Of a stretch of DNA of 64,000 nt, positions 48,901-60,058 are shown in pieces. The stretch's first letter is position 1. Each line of letters opens with the position of its first letter. Source of the stretch: Adiantum capillus-veneris (lineage: Eukaryota; Streptophyta; Polypodiopsida; Polypodiales; Pteridaceae); assembly GCA_014529385.2 (NCBI GenBank), contig CM043959.1, forward strand, positions 8,087,526 through 8,151,525. Direction: 5' to 3'. A program made the translations under genes and the position numbers. Under the pieces are notes generated by a model, which did not search any database, was not told the DNA's origin, and was given only the letters and a program-made list of their open reading frames with translations.

Positions 48901-50143
48901 GAAAAGATTCTAGCTCTTTAGGAGAGAGTTTATATTTACATTTGTAAACTCCCTTCTCCTTGGACTGATTGTTGTTGTTGTTGGAATAGCCTTGGTAAGA
49001 ATTTTGAGCATTGGTTTGTCCCTTGTCATCACTTTTGTCTTTATTTTCCATGGGCTTGACATTCTCTCTAGCCCCTTGTTGGAAATTGATGCGCGAAGCA
49101 ACCATGGTGTGGTGGATTACTTTGGTTATAGAACCAGACTGTTGAGAGTTGACATACTTGGCCATCTCTTTGGATAATCCCGCACAAAATTTTTGCTTTT
49201 TCTCGCAAAGTCTATCTTTTGAAAGATAGTAGCCTTGCGACGTAAATCCCAGAACTTGTCCACATATTTGTGGATAGACTCATGAGAGAAGCTTTAAACT
49301 TCACCATTTGGTAAGAACTTTGTCCTTTGCATCACTTGCAAATAATTTCTTCATGATGGAAACTCGTAGAGTTTTCCATGTCATTGGGGCTTCGTCGTTG
49401 CCACAAAGGCTAGCCCACCATTCACGAGCCGATTTTTGGAAGTGCATAGCTACATGGTGTAGCTTGGAGGACTTCGTGAAGCCCTCGTCTCTAAAGGCCG
49501 CATCAAATTATTGGATGAAGGCCAATACTTTGTCGGTAGCACCAAAGGTGCCATCATAGGTGATAAAAGAGATACTCTTTCCTCCCTCTTTAAACTTCTT
49601 TTGCTTTTGTGACCTTCACCAAACAGGGTAAGATTTGCGATGTCCTCCCCTATGGCTTTCATCAATAGAGGAGGAAGGTGAAGAAGAAGGAGAAGAGGGT
49701 GACATCTTTTCTGCCCTTTTCTTCCTTTGTTTCCTCTCTTCCCTTTTGGAGTGACAAGGAGAAGAACTATGGTCTAACCATTTCCTCTTGGGAGGAGTTG
49801 GCAATCGTCTAGACCGCCATCTTCATGGAGCCACATCTTTTGAGGAACTTAGGGAGTCATTACTTTCTCATTATTTGGATTTCTCCTCTTGTATGGGAGA
49901 GATTCTTCTTTTGGGGGTCTCACTTAGAGGCCTCCTAATCTCTCTCTCCTCTTTGAGAGGAAAGGAAATCCCATAAGCACGAAGTTGTTGAGTAACTTTG
50001 GCTTGCAAAGAGGGGTTGTCCATAGCTTGTTACAACCTAGTAACAAGATAATTAACAAACATGGAGGCATCATCATTAACACCTTCATGTGCAAAATCAA
50101 AGTTATCAATGTTCATTCTACTCTCTTGGTTATTGTTAGCCAT
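45992..50143 (-). pseudogene. Chromovirus-like gag-pol, degenerate
   Basis: Opens at ATG 50143 (MANNNQESRMNIDNFDF). Blocks in order: a gag core near 49600-49260 (SAREWWASLCG, MTWKTLRVSIM); a zinc knuckle CFKCGEQGHGYC at 48843-48891, with H-x2-C spacing instead of H-x4-C; a protease relic near 48450-48750 (FNCMASNMNFLERRI) without a clear DSG; RT at 47990-48290 (PPYQVSQAQKEEI, HMCVDYRALNK); a deletion in the RT palm, then SLEEYKRRLEVTFQFV; RNase H end and linker at 46951-47322 (QMRWENFLLQFKYHI, NQVVDALSQRP); integrase at 46430-46850 (HGFPTSIVSDKDP); and an integrase tail ending at 45992 (MAYQLKFP, VFHDNLHKPYKG). Many stops and frame changes are present, so it is not functional. Confidence 0.88.
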
Positions 50144-50562
50144 GTTAGTTAAACTTAGGTGTTTACTTAGTGTATGCTTTGGCAATTCAAAACCTTACTT
50201 GCTACTCCTCCTAGCCTTTCAAAAATAGGCACTTAAGTATGTACACCAACAGCTTGATTTGGTTAAGTATAGAGAGTAGTGGAGTGGGGAGTAGTGGAGT
50301 GGGTCTAACACAGTAGGGTTGCCAAGGGATAGCTCCTTTTGGACTTCTTATGTCTCAATAATGTGGTAAAGCCGCAGGCAAGTCTAGAACGACTCCATTA
50401 TTGAGACCAAAGCTCCCAAGGTGTGCACCATATCCCACTTAGTGGGATCAACAAAACCGATAATAGATCCCACTCCCACTTACCCTAATATAATTAACAA
50501 AATCAACCATTAATAGGCTACTTAAGGACCCCTCTTCTTAAGCAAGAAAAGAGAAAGCAAAC
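50144..50562 (-). other. Chromovirus-like 5' leader
   Basis: About 420 bp between the gag start and the PBS with no recognised coding content, consistent with an untranslated leader. Confidence 0.6.
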
Positions 50563-50575
50563 ACTCTGATGCCAA
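50563..50575 (-). promoter_or_regulatory. Chromovirus-like primer-binding site
   Basis: On the minus strand, TTGGCATCAGAGT directly follows the 5' LTR. It differs from the usual initiator-Met PBS (TGGTATCAGAGC) by T-to-C at the fourth position. Confidence 0.75.
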
Positions 50576-51871
50576 TGTAATAAAAATGGCCTATGAACTT
50601 TAAGAGTAGCAGAATTAGGAAATTAGGTGAAGCACTTTTGAGAGATTACTTTGTGAACATAGCGGGTAAACTTAATTGATGGTAGACATATAAACAAGGT
50701 ACTTAGTTAGCTTGGCATGAACAATACTTTTGCAAGAGAGAGAGAGAGAGATTTTAGAGAACATAACAATAGTTGAGGACCGGATTTATATGAAGCTGGT
50801 CCCCCCTCCAATAGGCATTTGTATTATAGTTTCTCCCATCAAGAGAGACTTGGTACAATACAAACTTTGTGTTCCTTGTGACCTACGTGATGCAATGAAG
50901 ATGGAAAGCTTCATGCATCACAAGCATAACATAAACCTGTAGAAAGCATTAGCTATCCCAAGCCTCAGTCCCAAGGCCTCAAACACCTTCGAAGGGGGAG
51001 AGAGCTAGCAGAGAATGAGGGTAGGGAAGAGGAAGAAGAAACATTCCATAGGAGAAAGAAATAGTTTCTCACTTATCATCACTCTTCTTGATAGCATACA
51101 TATTAGCAAAGTAATGAAGATGGAGAAGATGGCAAGATTATGCATAGAAGCACGGCTCTTGGTTGGATTTGCATTCCATAGCCAAGAGTGTTGGTGTAGG
51201 ATCTTACTTCTCACAAGATTGGAGAAGGAGGTGGAGTTCCTCAACTTTCACCAAGTGAAAATGAATCCACAAAATGAGTGTATATCCCCCTAGCACCCCC
51301 CTTGCTTGCTTGGGGCTAACTTATCCACATGCTGCAAGATCATTGGACCCCTCTCCCTCTAGCCAATCGCATGCTCCATGAATTCAAGTACATGGGTAGT
51401 CTTTTGACAAGTGTCCTCCTTACCCCTTAGAGAGAGAGGGATTGAAAATATCTAGATATTTGTTGGATGGAAGTAGAAGCTCATTGGACCCCTCTTTAGC
51501 CCAACCAATAGCATTCAAGCACACCATGTGGTTAAGCTTGTTGAGAGTTTGACATGTGTTACATGTGACCTTTTAGAAAAGGGGTGCCCCTTGGCTGAGT
51601 GGAAGGTTAGGTCAAAGATTTCCCTATCTTTGGGACTTTTATGCATAGGAAGCTTCTCAAGAAACTTACTCATTAAGTGTGTAGGGTCTCTTTTTGACTC
51701 AAGCATCTTACCATCCATGCATAGGAAGCTTCTCAAGCAACTTCCTTATTAGGTGTGTAGGGTCTCTTTTTGACTCAAGCATCTTACCCCCCATGCATAG
51801 GAAGCTTCTCAAGCACCTTCCTCATTAAGCATGACAAGTACCTCAAGTAGTACCTTAGTCATTAAGCATGA
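50576..51871 (-). repeat. Chromovirus-like 5' LTR, truncated by insertion
   Basis: Begins TGTAATAAAAATGGCC and parallels 43681-44930. Similarity stops at GCATGA, where the next element starts TGTTGG. It has three 76-bp units (51641, 51717, 51793) where the partner has two. The missing U3 part should resume past the right edge. Confidence 0.9.
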
Positions 51872-52804
51872 TGTTGGATGGGTACGCCGCGATGGACGTC
51901 AGCACAGTGAGAACTCACCTAACGAGTAATGTCAGCTAAGGACGAAGCTCGACCCGCAGGCGTGTGGAAGCAAGCATAAGGTGTCAACCTACACTTGACC
52001 GACTCCTAACTAATTCCTACAGAGGCTCCTACCACTTGTCTAAGTCACAGTCTTCAAGAGAACAAAAGAGGATGCTTCCTACAACGCTTTCTAGAGCCGA
52101 ATACCTATCAAACACTTCCGAAACACCATAGAACTTGAAGGAGACCCTACTAATACCTAGAGGCCACTCTCCCTAAGGTTTGTGCACCAAAATCACAACC
52201 CAAAACACCCGGTGCAGAAATACGTAGGATGTCTGGCCAAAATCTACAGGTCTTTGTTTCCAAAATATGAAGTGCCTAATGTGTAGTTCTACTCATTTTG
52301 AACGCGTGGATATGCTGCAATGAAAAATCAAACAATGTATGCTCACCCAAACAACCAATGAAGCTCATAGAAGGAGCTCCTAAAGCCGGGCCGTACACGC
52401 GTAATGTTGGTATCGGCTCGTAGCTCTAGTCGGGGGCAACACACTGCACTTCTCCGCACTCGATTCCGACCACCGTAGCACACGTAGCATCAAGACAAAG
52501 CTCACACTCTCTCTCACGTACACAATTTGCTCACTCACAAACTTAAACTTGTTTAAAATGACAAAAGGTTTTTCATTAAGGTCAAAATCTGATATATATA
52601 CCTTACAACTTCTCAAACCCTAAAGTTTCAAAATCATCCATCTACTCCATCTAACTATCAAAACTGGGATACAATCTGGAAACTTCTGTAAGTCCCAATA
52701 TTTACAAGGTGAAAAACCGGGTTTTCCTCAATGAATGACTCATTACAAAAAAATAATAATCCGCCGAGTAGTTAGATGCCGTGGGGTGTGTCCAGCTTCT
52801 AACA
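51872..52804 (-). repeat. 3' LTR of the ORF3 element
   Basis: 933 bp, TGTTGGATGG ... CTTCTAACA on the plus strand. A half-copy of the internal palindrome (TACGTAGGATGTCT) lies at about 52221-52234. Confidence 0.85.
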
Positions 52805-52817
52805 TCCCCCCCCTCCT
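52805..52817 (-). promoter_or_regulatory. Polypurine tract of the ORF3 element
   Basis: On the minus strand, GGAGGGGGGGGA sits immediately before the 3' LTR start TGTTAG. Confidence 0.85.
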
Positions 52818-52855
52818 TGTTCATGTCGTCCCCGACATGGCCTTTATCTTTTGCT

Positions 52856-55800
52856 TCACCTTATGGTCTCCCGCATCTTTGGTAGTGATTCATACCGTGC
52901 ATGTAGATTTAGCATTGTTGGTCCAAAGATGTCTGTATGCATGGTAAAGAATCCCGTGTAGAAAGCTTCTTCAAACGCCTGGAGGTGATAAGATGGGAGG
53001 AACATGATTCTTTGGTATAATACATGTATCACCTCCTTGGAAGGCTGACCTGACATATCATAAGCACATCAGTATGTGTCGTGGAAGAAAAATATGTTGT
53101 TAGTCACCTGTCCTGGCTTGAAGGTTTCAAACACTGCTAGGATGATTCTGCAGATCTTTCTCATCATGATGCATGTAAGGTCAGGTGAGCCAGTGAACAA
53201 CTTTATGGCACCCGTTAGGGTTTTCACCATGTATTGTACACTTATTCTCTCACCTGTCTTCACGCCTGGCAACTTTAGGTAGTTCAGCCAAGTGGGTTGG
53301 CTTCTCTGTAAGAGTTCGTGTGCTTTCCACGTCTTAACCCTTGGTAGAGGGCAAAAGCTGAGGTTGTCTCTGATGTGTTTAGGTGCCTCTACCAAGTGTA
53401 TTAGGTACTACGGGTACTTGGTAAGCCAAGCCTTCCTCCACTTGGACTGAGAATCCACTATCAGCCTTACTCCTTCTGGCCTCGAGGTGTCTGCGTTGTA
53501 GAGAGGGACGGTTGGCTCTTCTCTGATCCGCTGGTTTATTGTTGCCGTTTCATATTTAATCAATGGATATGGGAGAGAGGGTTGTAGCCATTCACGCCTG
53601 AGATTGCTGGCGTCAATTTTCTGAATTGTCATTGATTTGAAAACCCTCTGTTCCCATTCCAAGGCCTCTTTGGTGCTTTCTCTGAGCTCTGCCTCTATTG
53701 CTTTTCGCAATTTTTCCTCCTCTTCTTGTGTTAGATCCTGGGGCTCTTGAGAGGAGCCTGCTATGCTTTCCTCTGGCATGGGTGTGTCCACACGATCTGC
53801 CACATTGTCGAGGTCGATACCCTCATTGGCAGCTCACCCTGAGCTCTCTGCTTCTGCTTGTTGCCGGCCTTTTAACTCCTCAATTTTCTTGAGGAGCATC
53901 TGCTTTTCCACTTCGGCTTGTTTGCCCATAGTCACGAGGAGATCATTGAGTTCAGCATTTACTTTTTCAGCCTCCTCGAGCTTTATCTTTATGCTCTCCA
54001 ACTCTTCTTGTAGGGCCTTTTGGCTGTCCTCCAATTTGGTTTGCATTGCGATAGAACCTTCAACCATGATCACCCTCTGCTTCTTCTCAAGAGTCAACTC
54101 CCTTTGGAGTTCTTGCATCTGCTCTTCATACATTTGACTCTCCAAAATAACTTGAGTTGATCTTGTAGCTCTAACTCTCGCAGGTGATGCTCTCTGCCTC
54201 TGGATGGTTTGATCTTTGAATTTTAATTGGTCCTTGAGCTCAAGGGCTTCATCCAGGCTTGCTTCTTGTTCTATTTCTGCCTTCTCCTTAGCATTCCTCA
54301 AGGCCTCTACTTCTTTAGTTTCTTTTGCTAGCTCGAGTGTCAGATTATCTCTTTCTTTTTCTGCATCTCGCAATGACTTGCTGAGTTGGAGGCACTCTTC
54401 TTCAGCTACTTGCAATCTCTTTGCCGCTGCCTCATTTGCTTCTTCCTTTGCTTGGCAGTTTTGTAGAGCAGTGGCCAGGCTGTCCTGGAGGTCAGCTTCT
54501 CTTTCTTTGTGTCCTTGTCTTTTTGCCTGCAGTAGATCTCTTTCCATCTTGGTCTTTACTTCAGTGGCCTTTGGAGTTATCAATTCTTCGTCTGATACCA
54601 CGAATTGTGCCCTTATTCCGTCTAGCATTGTCATCACCACATCCCAATCATTCGAGGGCGAGTGTAGGTCTACCGTGTCGGTAGCAATCTCCTTTAGCTC
54701 AATTAGCCGGATGCCTGGCATCTGTTCTTCATGCCCTATCCTCGCCAAGTCGAATGCGACTGTGGCGGCTTCTTCCCTTGTATAGCATGTAGCTAGCAGG
54801 TCCAGAAATTCATAATATGCTTCTTGAAGTTCTTTTTGCTCAAATGCAGGCTTGGCCTCTTCCTTGGGATCAGGTTCTAGCTTTTTCTCTTTCTCTTCAG
54901 CCCGGTGTTCTTCTTGATTGTCTCTAGCCTCCTTATCTTCTGGTGGAGGGTTGCTAGGAGGTGGTGATGGTGATGGTGATGGCTGTGGGCTAGGTTTAGG
55001 GCTATCTGGTAAAGCTGTAGGTTTTCCCTTTATATCTCTATCTGCTTTCATCTTTCTTTCCCTTTCCTGGTTTTCTTGTTCATCTAGCAACGTATGCCGT
55101 ATCTGCTCCACTTCTTCCTCGGTGAAAGGGATGTGGGGAATGTTTTCCGCTGTGGCATCAAGAATCTCGAAATTCTTGATGTAGTCTTCAAAGCGGTCCC
55201 TCTGCACTCTTCTTTAGGATCCGGACATAGACTCGAGGGATGGCTTCCATAATTCGTTTAAATCACCCTTGAGGGCTCTTTCTGCTCGAAAACTCTCCAT
55301 CAGCCTCTCGAGTCTAGCCGCTTTTTGTGATCGAGTCTCTTTGACCGGCACTTGAGCGGATTCTTTTTTGCCTTTCTTCTTCTCAGGTTCCTCCTCTTCC
55401 ACTGGCTCTAGTCGTCTCTTCAACCTTGTAGCCACCCTTGGTGCTCTTTGTGGCTCATCTTCTTTGTCTTCCTTCACCCTGAGCCAGTCATTCTGAGATG
55501 GGGGGTCAGGCCACCTTCCCTTGGCGTGTAGTGCTGCATAAACTACCTTGGTTATCATCTCTCCTGGCACTATGTAGGTTGGCTTTTTGTTTCCCATATT
55601 CACCAGGCTGTCATGTATGTATGCCGCATAATTGATTATCTTTGGGGTGCCCTTCGTCATTGCCCAAGTAAATGTTGTAGCAATTTCACCTGGCGGCATC
55701 CTGTACTTCTGCGGCCTCTTCATGCACATGTGGAAGTATTGGTTATACAATTGTCTCATGATCGCCACCTTTGGGTTGGCTATGTCTTCAAAAGTGTAAT

Positions 55801-56302
55801 TAGCCTTTTTCTCTTTGTAAACCTTTACTTCATCCCTTCTCTTTGTCACGCTCTCTCCATGATTGGAGAGATCTAGTGCATGGGATACAACCCTTTCCAT
55901 GATAATGATCTCTGTGTTGGGTCTGCCGTGCAAATCAGTCACCTTGGCCACTCCATCTTCTTTAATGCTGGTCACAAACTCCCATACCCTTTTGACGTCC
56001 ACCCCTGCTGGGATTGCTTCGAAATAGTTATGGAGGTCAATTTTCTCCAATTAGCCGGCCATTTTGCTTCGAAAGAATTCATTGATCTCCCTTGGCAGCA
56101 TTGGCAACTCTATTACATTTCCATCATTGTCCTTGAACACACCTTGGTAGATCTTTAGGTCGTTTGATTCTAGTAGATCTTCCTGTATCCAGGTGCTTGT
56201 GGGCTTTAATGTTCCCTCTAGAATGACAAATGGTTCCACCTCGTCCAGATAGTCTTTGATTCTCATTCTCTTCTTCTTTGCCGGTGACTTCGAGGCTGCC
56301 AT
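52856..56302 (-). pseudogene. ORF3: long retroelement frame of unknown family
   Basis: A single frame of about 1,149 codons starts at ATG 56302 (MAASKSPAKKKRMR, basic) and is broken only by in-frame stops near codons 84 (TAA), 363 (TAA), 823 (TGA), 965 (TAG) and 1078 (TGA). I see no frameshift. Visible parts: a conserved N-terminal block (TWIQEDLLESNDLKIY, LPMLPREINEFF); a globular-looking region to about 290 (MPPGEIATTFTWAMTKG, KKPTYIVPGEMITKVVY); a basic Lys/Arg stretch; a Pro/Ser-rich linker near 435-455; a long heptad-type coiled coil near 580-820; and a C-terminal block (PTWLNYLKL, GQPSKEVIHVLYQR, FEEAFYTGFFT). I recognise no gag, env, protease or polymerase motif. It lies just upstream of the PPT and LTR, the place of env-like or extra ORFs in some gypsy lineages. 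Role unknown; a structural or RNA/DNA-binding role is a guess from the charge and coiled coil. Confidence 0.75.
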
Positions 56303-56467
56303 AGACCTTGTTGCACTCAGCAATCCGAAGTTAGCGTTTTTTCCATATCAACTGCTAAACTGAGTTTTACTTATCCAAATGACTTGAAAATTGAAATTAT
56401 AGCCTAAAAGGAACTTGTGAAGCTGTGCATGTGCTCACAGTGCAAATTTGACCAAAAAAATCCATCT

Positions 56468-57346
56468 AGACATCCTACGCGTAGGATGTCTTTTTCTTCA
56501 GAAATGGTTCATACTTGACATGTAGGTAGTGTAAGGCTCATGGAACATGGTTATAAGCTTGGATTTGAATTTGGATGTCAAAAAGTGGAGTTTTGGGCTG
56601 ATTTAGGCTTTAGGTCACAATTTTGGTAGATTGTCCATCATGGGAAGCAATTGATGTCCAAATGGGTTAAAACTTGGTATATGGGCTCAATGCATCATGG
56701 TATTAGCTCCTATGATGTCATTTCTTGGATAGAAGTCTAAATCTAAGCTTAAGACATCCTACGCGTAGGATGTCTTTTTCGTCAGAATTGCATGAAACTT
56801 GATATGTGGGTTGTCCTTGACCTATGGAACATAGCCATGTTCTTGGATTTGCATTTGGATAATAATTGATGCCTCTAGGGCTTTGTGAGGTGTTTTTGGG
56901 CTCAGAAAAGTGTATCTTGAAGGTGTTGGGGGTCAAAAGTGATTAGAAGGGCTTGAAGCTTGACATATGGGCTCTTGTTAATGAGGTTATCAATTTTGAA
57001 ATGACAAAAGTTCTCCTTCACGCCCAGATGGTCCATAAGACATCCTACGCATAAAGTGTCTATTTCCTCATTTTAACTCCCAGACCACACAGAAATTTAG
57101 CTGATGTGTATGTGAATGTGTTCTGCAAGTTTCATGAGATTTGGACAAGATTTGGTAGGTCAAAGGCCCATTAGTGCCTTTATGTCCTAACTTTGCGTTT
57201 TTCCATGCATATGAGGTCCAATCTCACCCAAATTTGATGAAACTTGGGGTATGGATTATAAATGTCATTCAGAACATGTGCATGACAAGAATTGTTGGGT
57301 TTTGTGCCAAAAAATGCCCTTGAGACATCCTACGCGTAGGATGTCT
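56468..57346 (-). repeat. Four ~285-bp repeats each carrying a 24-bp palindrome
   Basis: Palindromes lie at 56468-56491, 56752-56775, 57038-57061 and 57323-57346, spaced 284, 286 and 285 bp. The shared core is CATCCTACGCGTAGGATG flanked by AGA/TCT. Three are perfect and the third is degraded in its right arm. Sequence between them is also related (CATGGAACATGGTTATAAGC against CTATGGAACATAGCCATG), so this is a diverged tandem array. Confidence 0.9.
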
Positions 57347-57359
57347 CTTGGTGATTTTT

Positions 57360-58699
57360 CCTTTGTTAGTGCTCCCAGTGCTTGCCCTTTGCCCCCCTAA
57401 GTCCCTTTTGAGCCTAATTTCAACAAAAAAGTCAAATGGATAGAGTATAACTCCCTGTGTGGACTTCAGAGCCTCTGAGCCGTTTTCTGAGTTTTGGAGT
57501 GCTTTTTGGCGATGAAATTCCTCGATGTTGGTCTCCATAGCTTCCCAATCCCTTGGGGATCCTTGCTGTATGGTTTTTGTCAACTTCGGCTTCACCGGAG
57601 CTTCATTTGGAAATTTGTCGCTCTAGAAGCACCCGTGGCTACGTTTACATACCTTTGATGATTTGTGGTGGTCCACCACCATAGGACTTGGTTGTTGATG
57701 GTCTAGGAAAGCCGCTCGTGAAGTTTGGTGACAAACGGACTTGCGGTTTGGCCGCAAGTGCATTTTGACGCTTTGTCTTTCTGATGCCGTTTCTAAGGTT
57801 TAGTGGTGCTTCGGGTCACTTTTTGGTCATGCGGGTCATATGCACTTGTCGATTTCCCATTTGGTGGCCTCTTGCGGGTTTCTGGGAATTAGGGTTTTTT
57901 TTATGGTTTCCCACTGCCTTTGGCTATCCAGGACTGGTCTCCTAGACTAGAGTAATCTTCCGATGAAGTCTTGTTGCTTTGGTTTAGCCGTTTGGCCGCC
58001 GTTTCTACTTGCAGGTCTCTACCGCTCGCTTTGTGTGTGACTTCTACGCTAGTTCTTGCGACAGAATGACAAACATGCGCGAAACGCTCAAGGTGGTGAG
58101 CCTACCTCTCATGTCTCGATCTGGTCGCGTAGCCGTGCGTGTCGTAGAGGCTGCTGGAAGATCGATCCGCTCTAGGTGGCAGAACCTCTCTCCACAAGGT
58201 CAATAGTGAGAATGAGCTAAAAATGGGGTGAAAATTTCTTATAATGGAGGTCCCCGAACCATTTTTCATGAAATTTGACATGTGCTATTATCTTTCTGCA
58301 AGATGCGGTTTAGGCTCAAAAATTTCTTGATTTGGACTCCATTTGCTCTGTTTACCAGAAATTTGTCATTTCGGTCAAAACTTGGCCAAAACACGCTTTC
58401 CGCTCTAGTCTCATAATTGCACCCCCACCGTACCATAGGTTGTCTTTTAGTCACTGGTCATCCCCATATTTTTTGTTTTTCATTACGACTTTTTTTCACC
58501 TGCTTTTTGTATTTTTGAAGTTTTTCTGCCGAAAATTAGCAAAATTAAAAGGAAAATAGCAAATCAAACCCAGAAAATCCCCAAAATTCATAATAGATCA
58601 CAAACATCGCCACAACACATTATATACACTCACATGCAATTTTTATGGCCGGATTTCTTCGTTTTACCAGTATTTTGCCTGAAAAATGGCTATTTCTAC
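57360..58699 (-). other. Non-coding linker between the protease-like domain and the palindrome array
   Basis: GC-richer in 57600-58200 with small open frames on both strands. None shows a recognisable motif, and nothing else was identified. Confidence 0.45.
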
Positions 58700-60058
58700 T
58701 TATATACACACACCTAAGGGCTTGATTTGGTGTTTGGCCCCATATACGTGTAGCTTCATGCTATATAAGGGCATATATACTTGGGTTACTCTGAAAATTT
58801 CGCAATCAAACGTCAACCCTTTAAAAAGTTGTTGTTCATGTTCGTGCTGGATTTTGACCGCCTGTGCTTTCCAGTCTATTTGGACATTGTATGCTTTTTT
58901 CCAAGGTTGCCCTAGCATCATTGGTTGTTGTGTGCTTTCATATATCACCACATAGAATTTGTGTGGGTAAATATATTGATGTAACTGTATATGCAATATA
59001 ATCCACCCTAATGTTTTCAATGGATGTGATGTGCTACTTTCCAGCACTTGGGGAGTATGATGAAGTTGATCTGTGACTTGGAGCTGTTGGTATAATCTGT
59101 AAGAGATCAAATTTGCTTGAGCACCCGAATTGAGCAAGGCTGGTGATTCAACTTGATTGTTGCCCACCTTGGCTGTAATTATTGGCTCTACTGTGTCCTC
59201 TTCCAAGTTCATCAGTCGAATGGCATTGATTCTCAATGGTGGTTTACATTGTTGTTGTTGTCGTAGAAGCCGTCTTTTTGCAATGCGTTCTTGTGCTTCG
59301 GTTTGAGCTTCCTCCCGTACTCTCTCTTTTTCCTTCATTCTTTGCTTTCCTTGATGAATTTGTTGGAGCATCTCCTGTGTGAGTGGTAGGTGATATCTCC
59401 TTAGTCGACACCCACTAATCCAGTTTGGCATTTCTTCACCTGCTAATGTGGCAAGCTTGACAGCCCCACTTTGTGATAGATCATGAATCACAAATGGTCC
59501 CATCCCTCGCTTTTTCAGTTTCTTGGCATGTTGCTTCAAGGTATAAACAAGTACATAATCACCTATTTTAAACTCTTTGGTACGCTCATGTTTGTCGAAA
59601 AATTCCTTTTGTCTTCTCTTTCTAGCATAGATCGAAGTGAAAACTCGTAAGCGGAGTTCATCTATCTTTTCAAGATCATTAATTCGTGAAGAGAGTTCAT
59701 GCCCTGTCCAATCCAAGCTTGTTGCTACTCGTAGAGTTGGGATTAAAAACTCTATGGGTAGTATAGAATTTAGCCCAAACACCGGTGTTGTTCCTATTGA
59801 GGTTTTGTAAGCTACCCTGTATGCCCATAGTGTTGGGTGTAGCTACTGATCCCAATTGGTCCTTGAATGTGACACTATTTTAGTGAGAACCGTGCATAGT
59901 GTTTTATTTGTGGCCTCCGCTTACCCATTGGCCTGTGGATGGTATGGTGCTGATTTTCTATGTATGTCCATGAAATCCTCTAGTAGATATTGAATGACTT
60001 CATTGAGGAAGTGTGTTCCACGGTCACTGACAATTTCTATTGGTAACCCGTAACGTAC
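58700..60058 (-). pseudogene. Integrase core/C-terminus fused to a retropepsin-like domain
   Basis: The sequence starts within the integrase core at the insertion junction (RYGLPIEIVSDRGTHF), has the third catalytic block (YHPQANG, stop, AEATNKTL) and the LHPTLWAYRVAYKTS motif, then an integrase C-terminal domain (FKIGDYVLVYTLKQHAKKL, GPFVIHDL). Two stops (TAA replacing the Gln of NGQAE, and TAG after WDQ) interrupt it, but from 59782 to 58700 one open frame of 360 codons runs on without a break. Its second half has a retropepsin-like fold signature: ALLNSGAQANLISYRL (active-site Asp of DSGA replaced by Asn) and later MMLGQPWKKAYNVQIDW. A protease-like domain after integrase is opposite to the usual gypsy order. 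Confidence 0.82.

Larger units (their letters stand above)
43681..51871 (-). mobile_element. Chromovirus-like Ty3/gypsy element (right LTR interrupted)
   Basis: Two copies of a long LTR flank a minus-strand gag-pol: 43681-45465, and 50576 onward, the latter cut at 51871 by another LTR element. The element has a PBS next to the right LTR and a purine tract next to the left one. The integrase tail motif VFHDNLHKPYKG is characteristic of the chromovirus-type gypsy C-terminus. It inserted into an older RT fragment at 43680/43681. The remainder of its right LTR, and its target duplication, should lie outside the window. Confidence 0.9.
51872..60058 (-). mobile_element. ORF3-bearing LTR retrotransposon (5' part cut by a further insertion)
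   Basis: On the sense (minus) strand, from right to left: integrase core and C-terminus, a retropepsin-like domain in the same frame, a 2.4-kb non-coding stretch with palindromic tandem repeats, the long ORF3 frame, a polypurine tract, and a 933-bp LTR with TG...CA ends. CATGA at 51867-51871 is the candidate target duplication. The right part (LTR, PBS, gag, RT) is not in the window because another element inserted at 60059. Confidence 0.82.

Noticed and set aside
54216-54785. Plus-strand frame of 189 codons with hydrophobic Ser/Leu segments
   Set aside because: It is antisense to the ORF3 coiled coil; composition is a by-product of the Glu/Lys-rich sense strand.
53834-55207. Coiled-coil frame looking like a myosin- or kinesin-like host gene
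   Set aside because: It is in frame with ORF3 sequence on both sides, abuts a retroelement PPT/LTR and has a second degenerate copy linked to another LTR, so it is part of an element.
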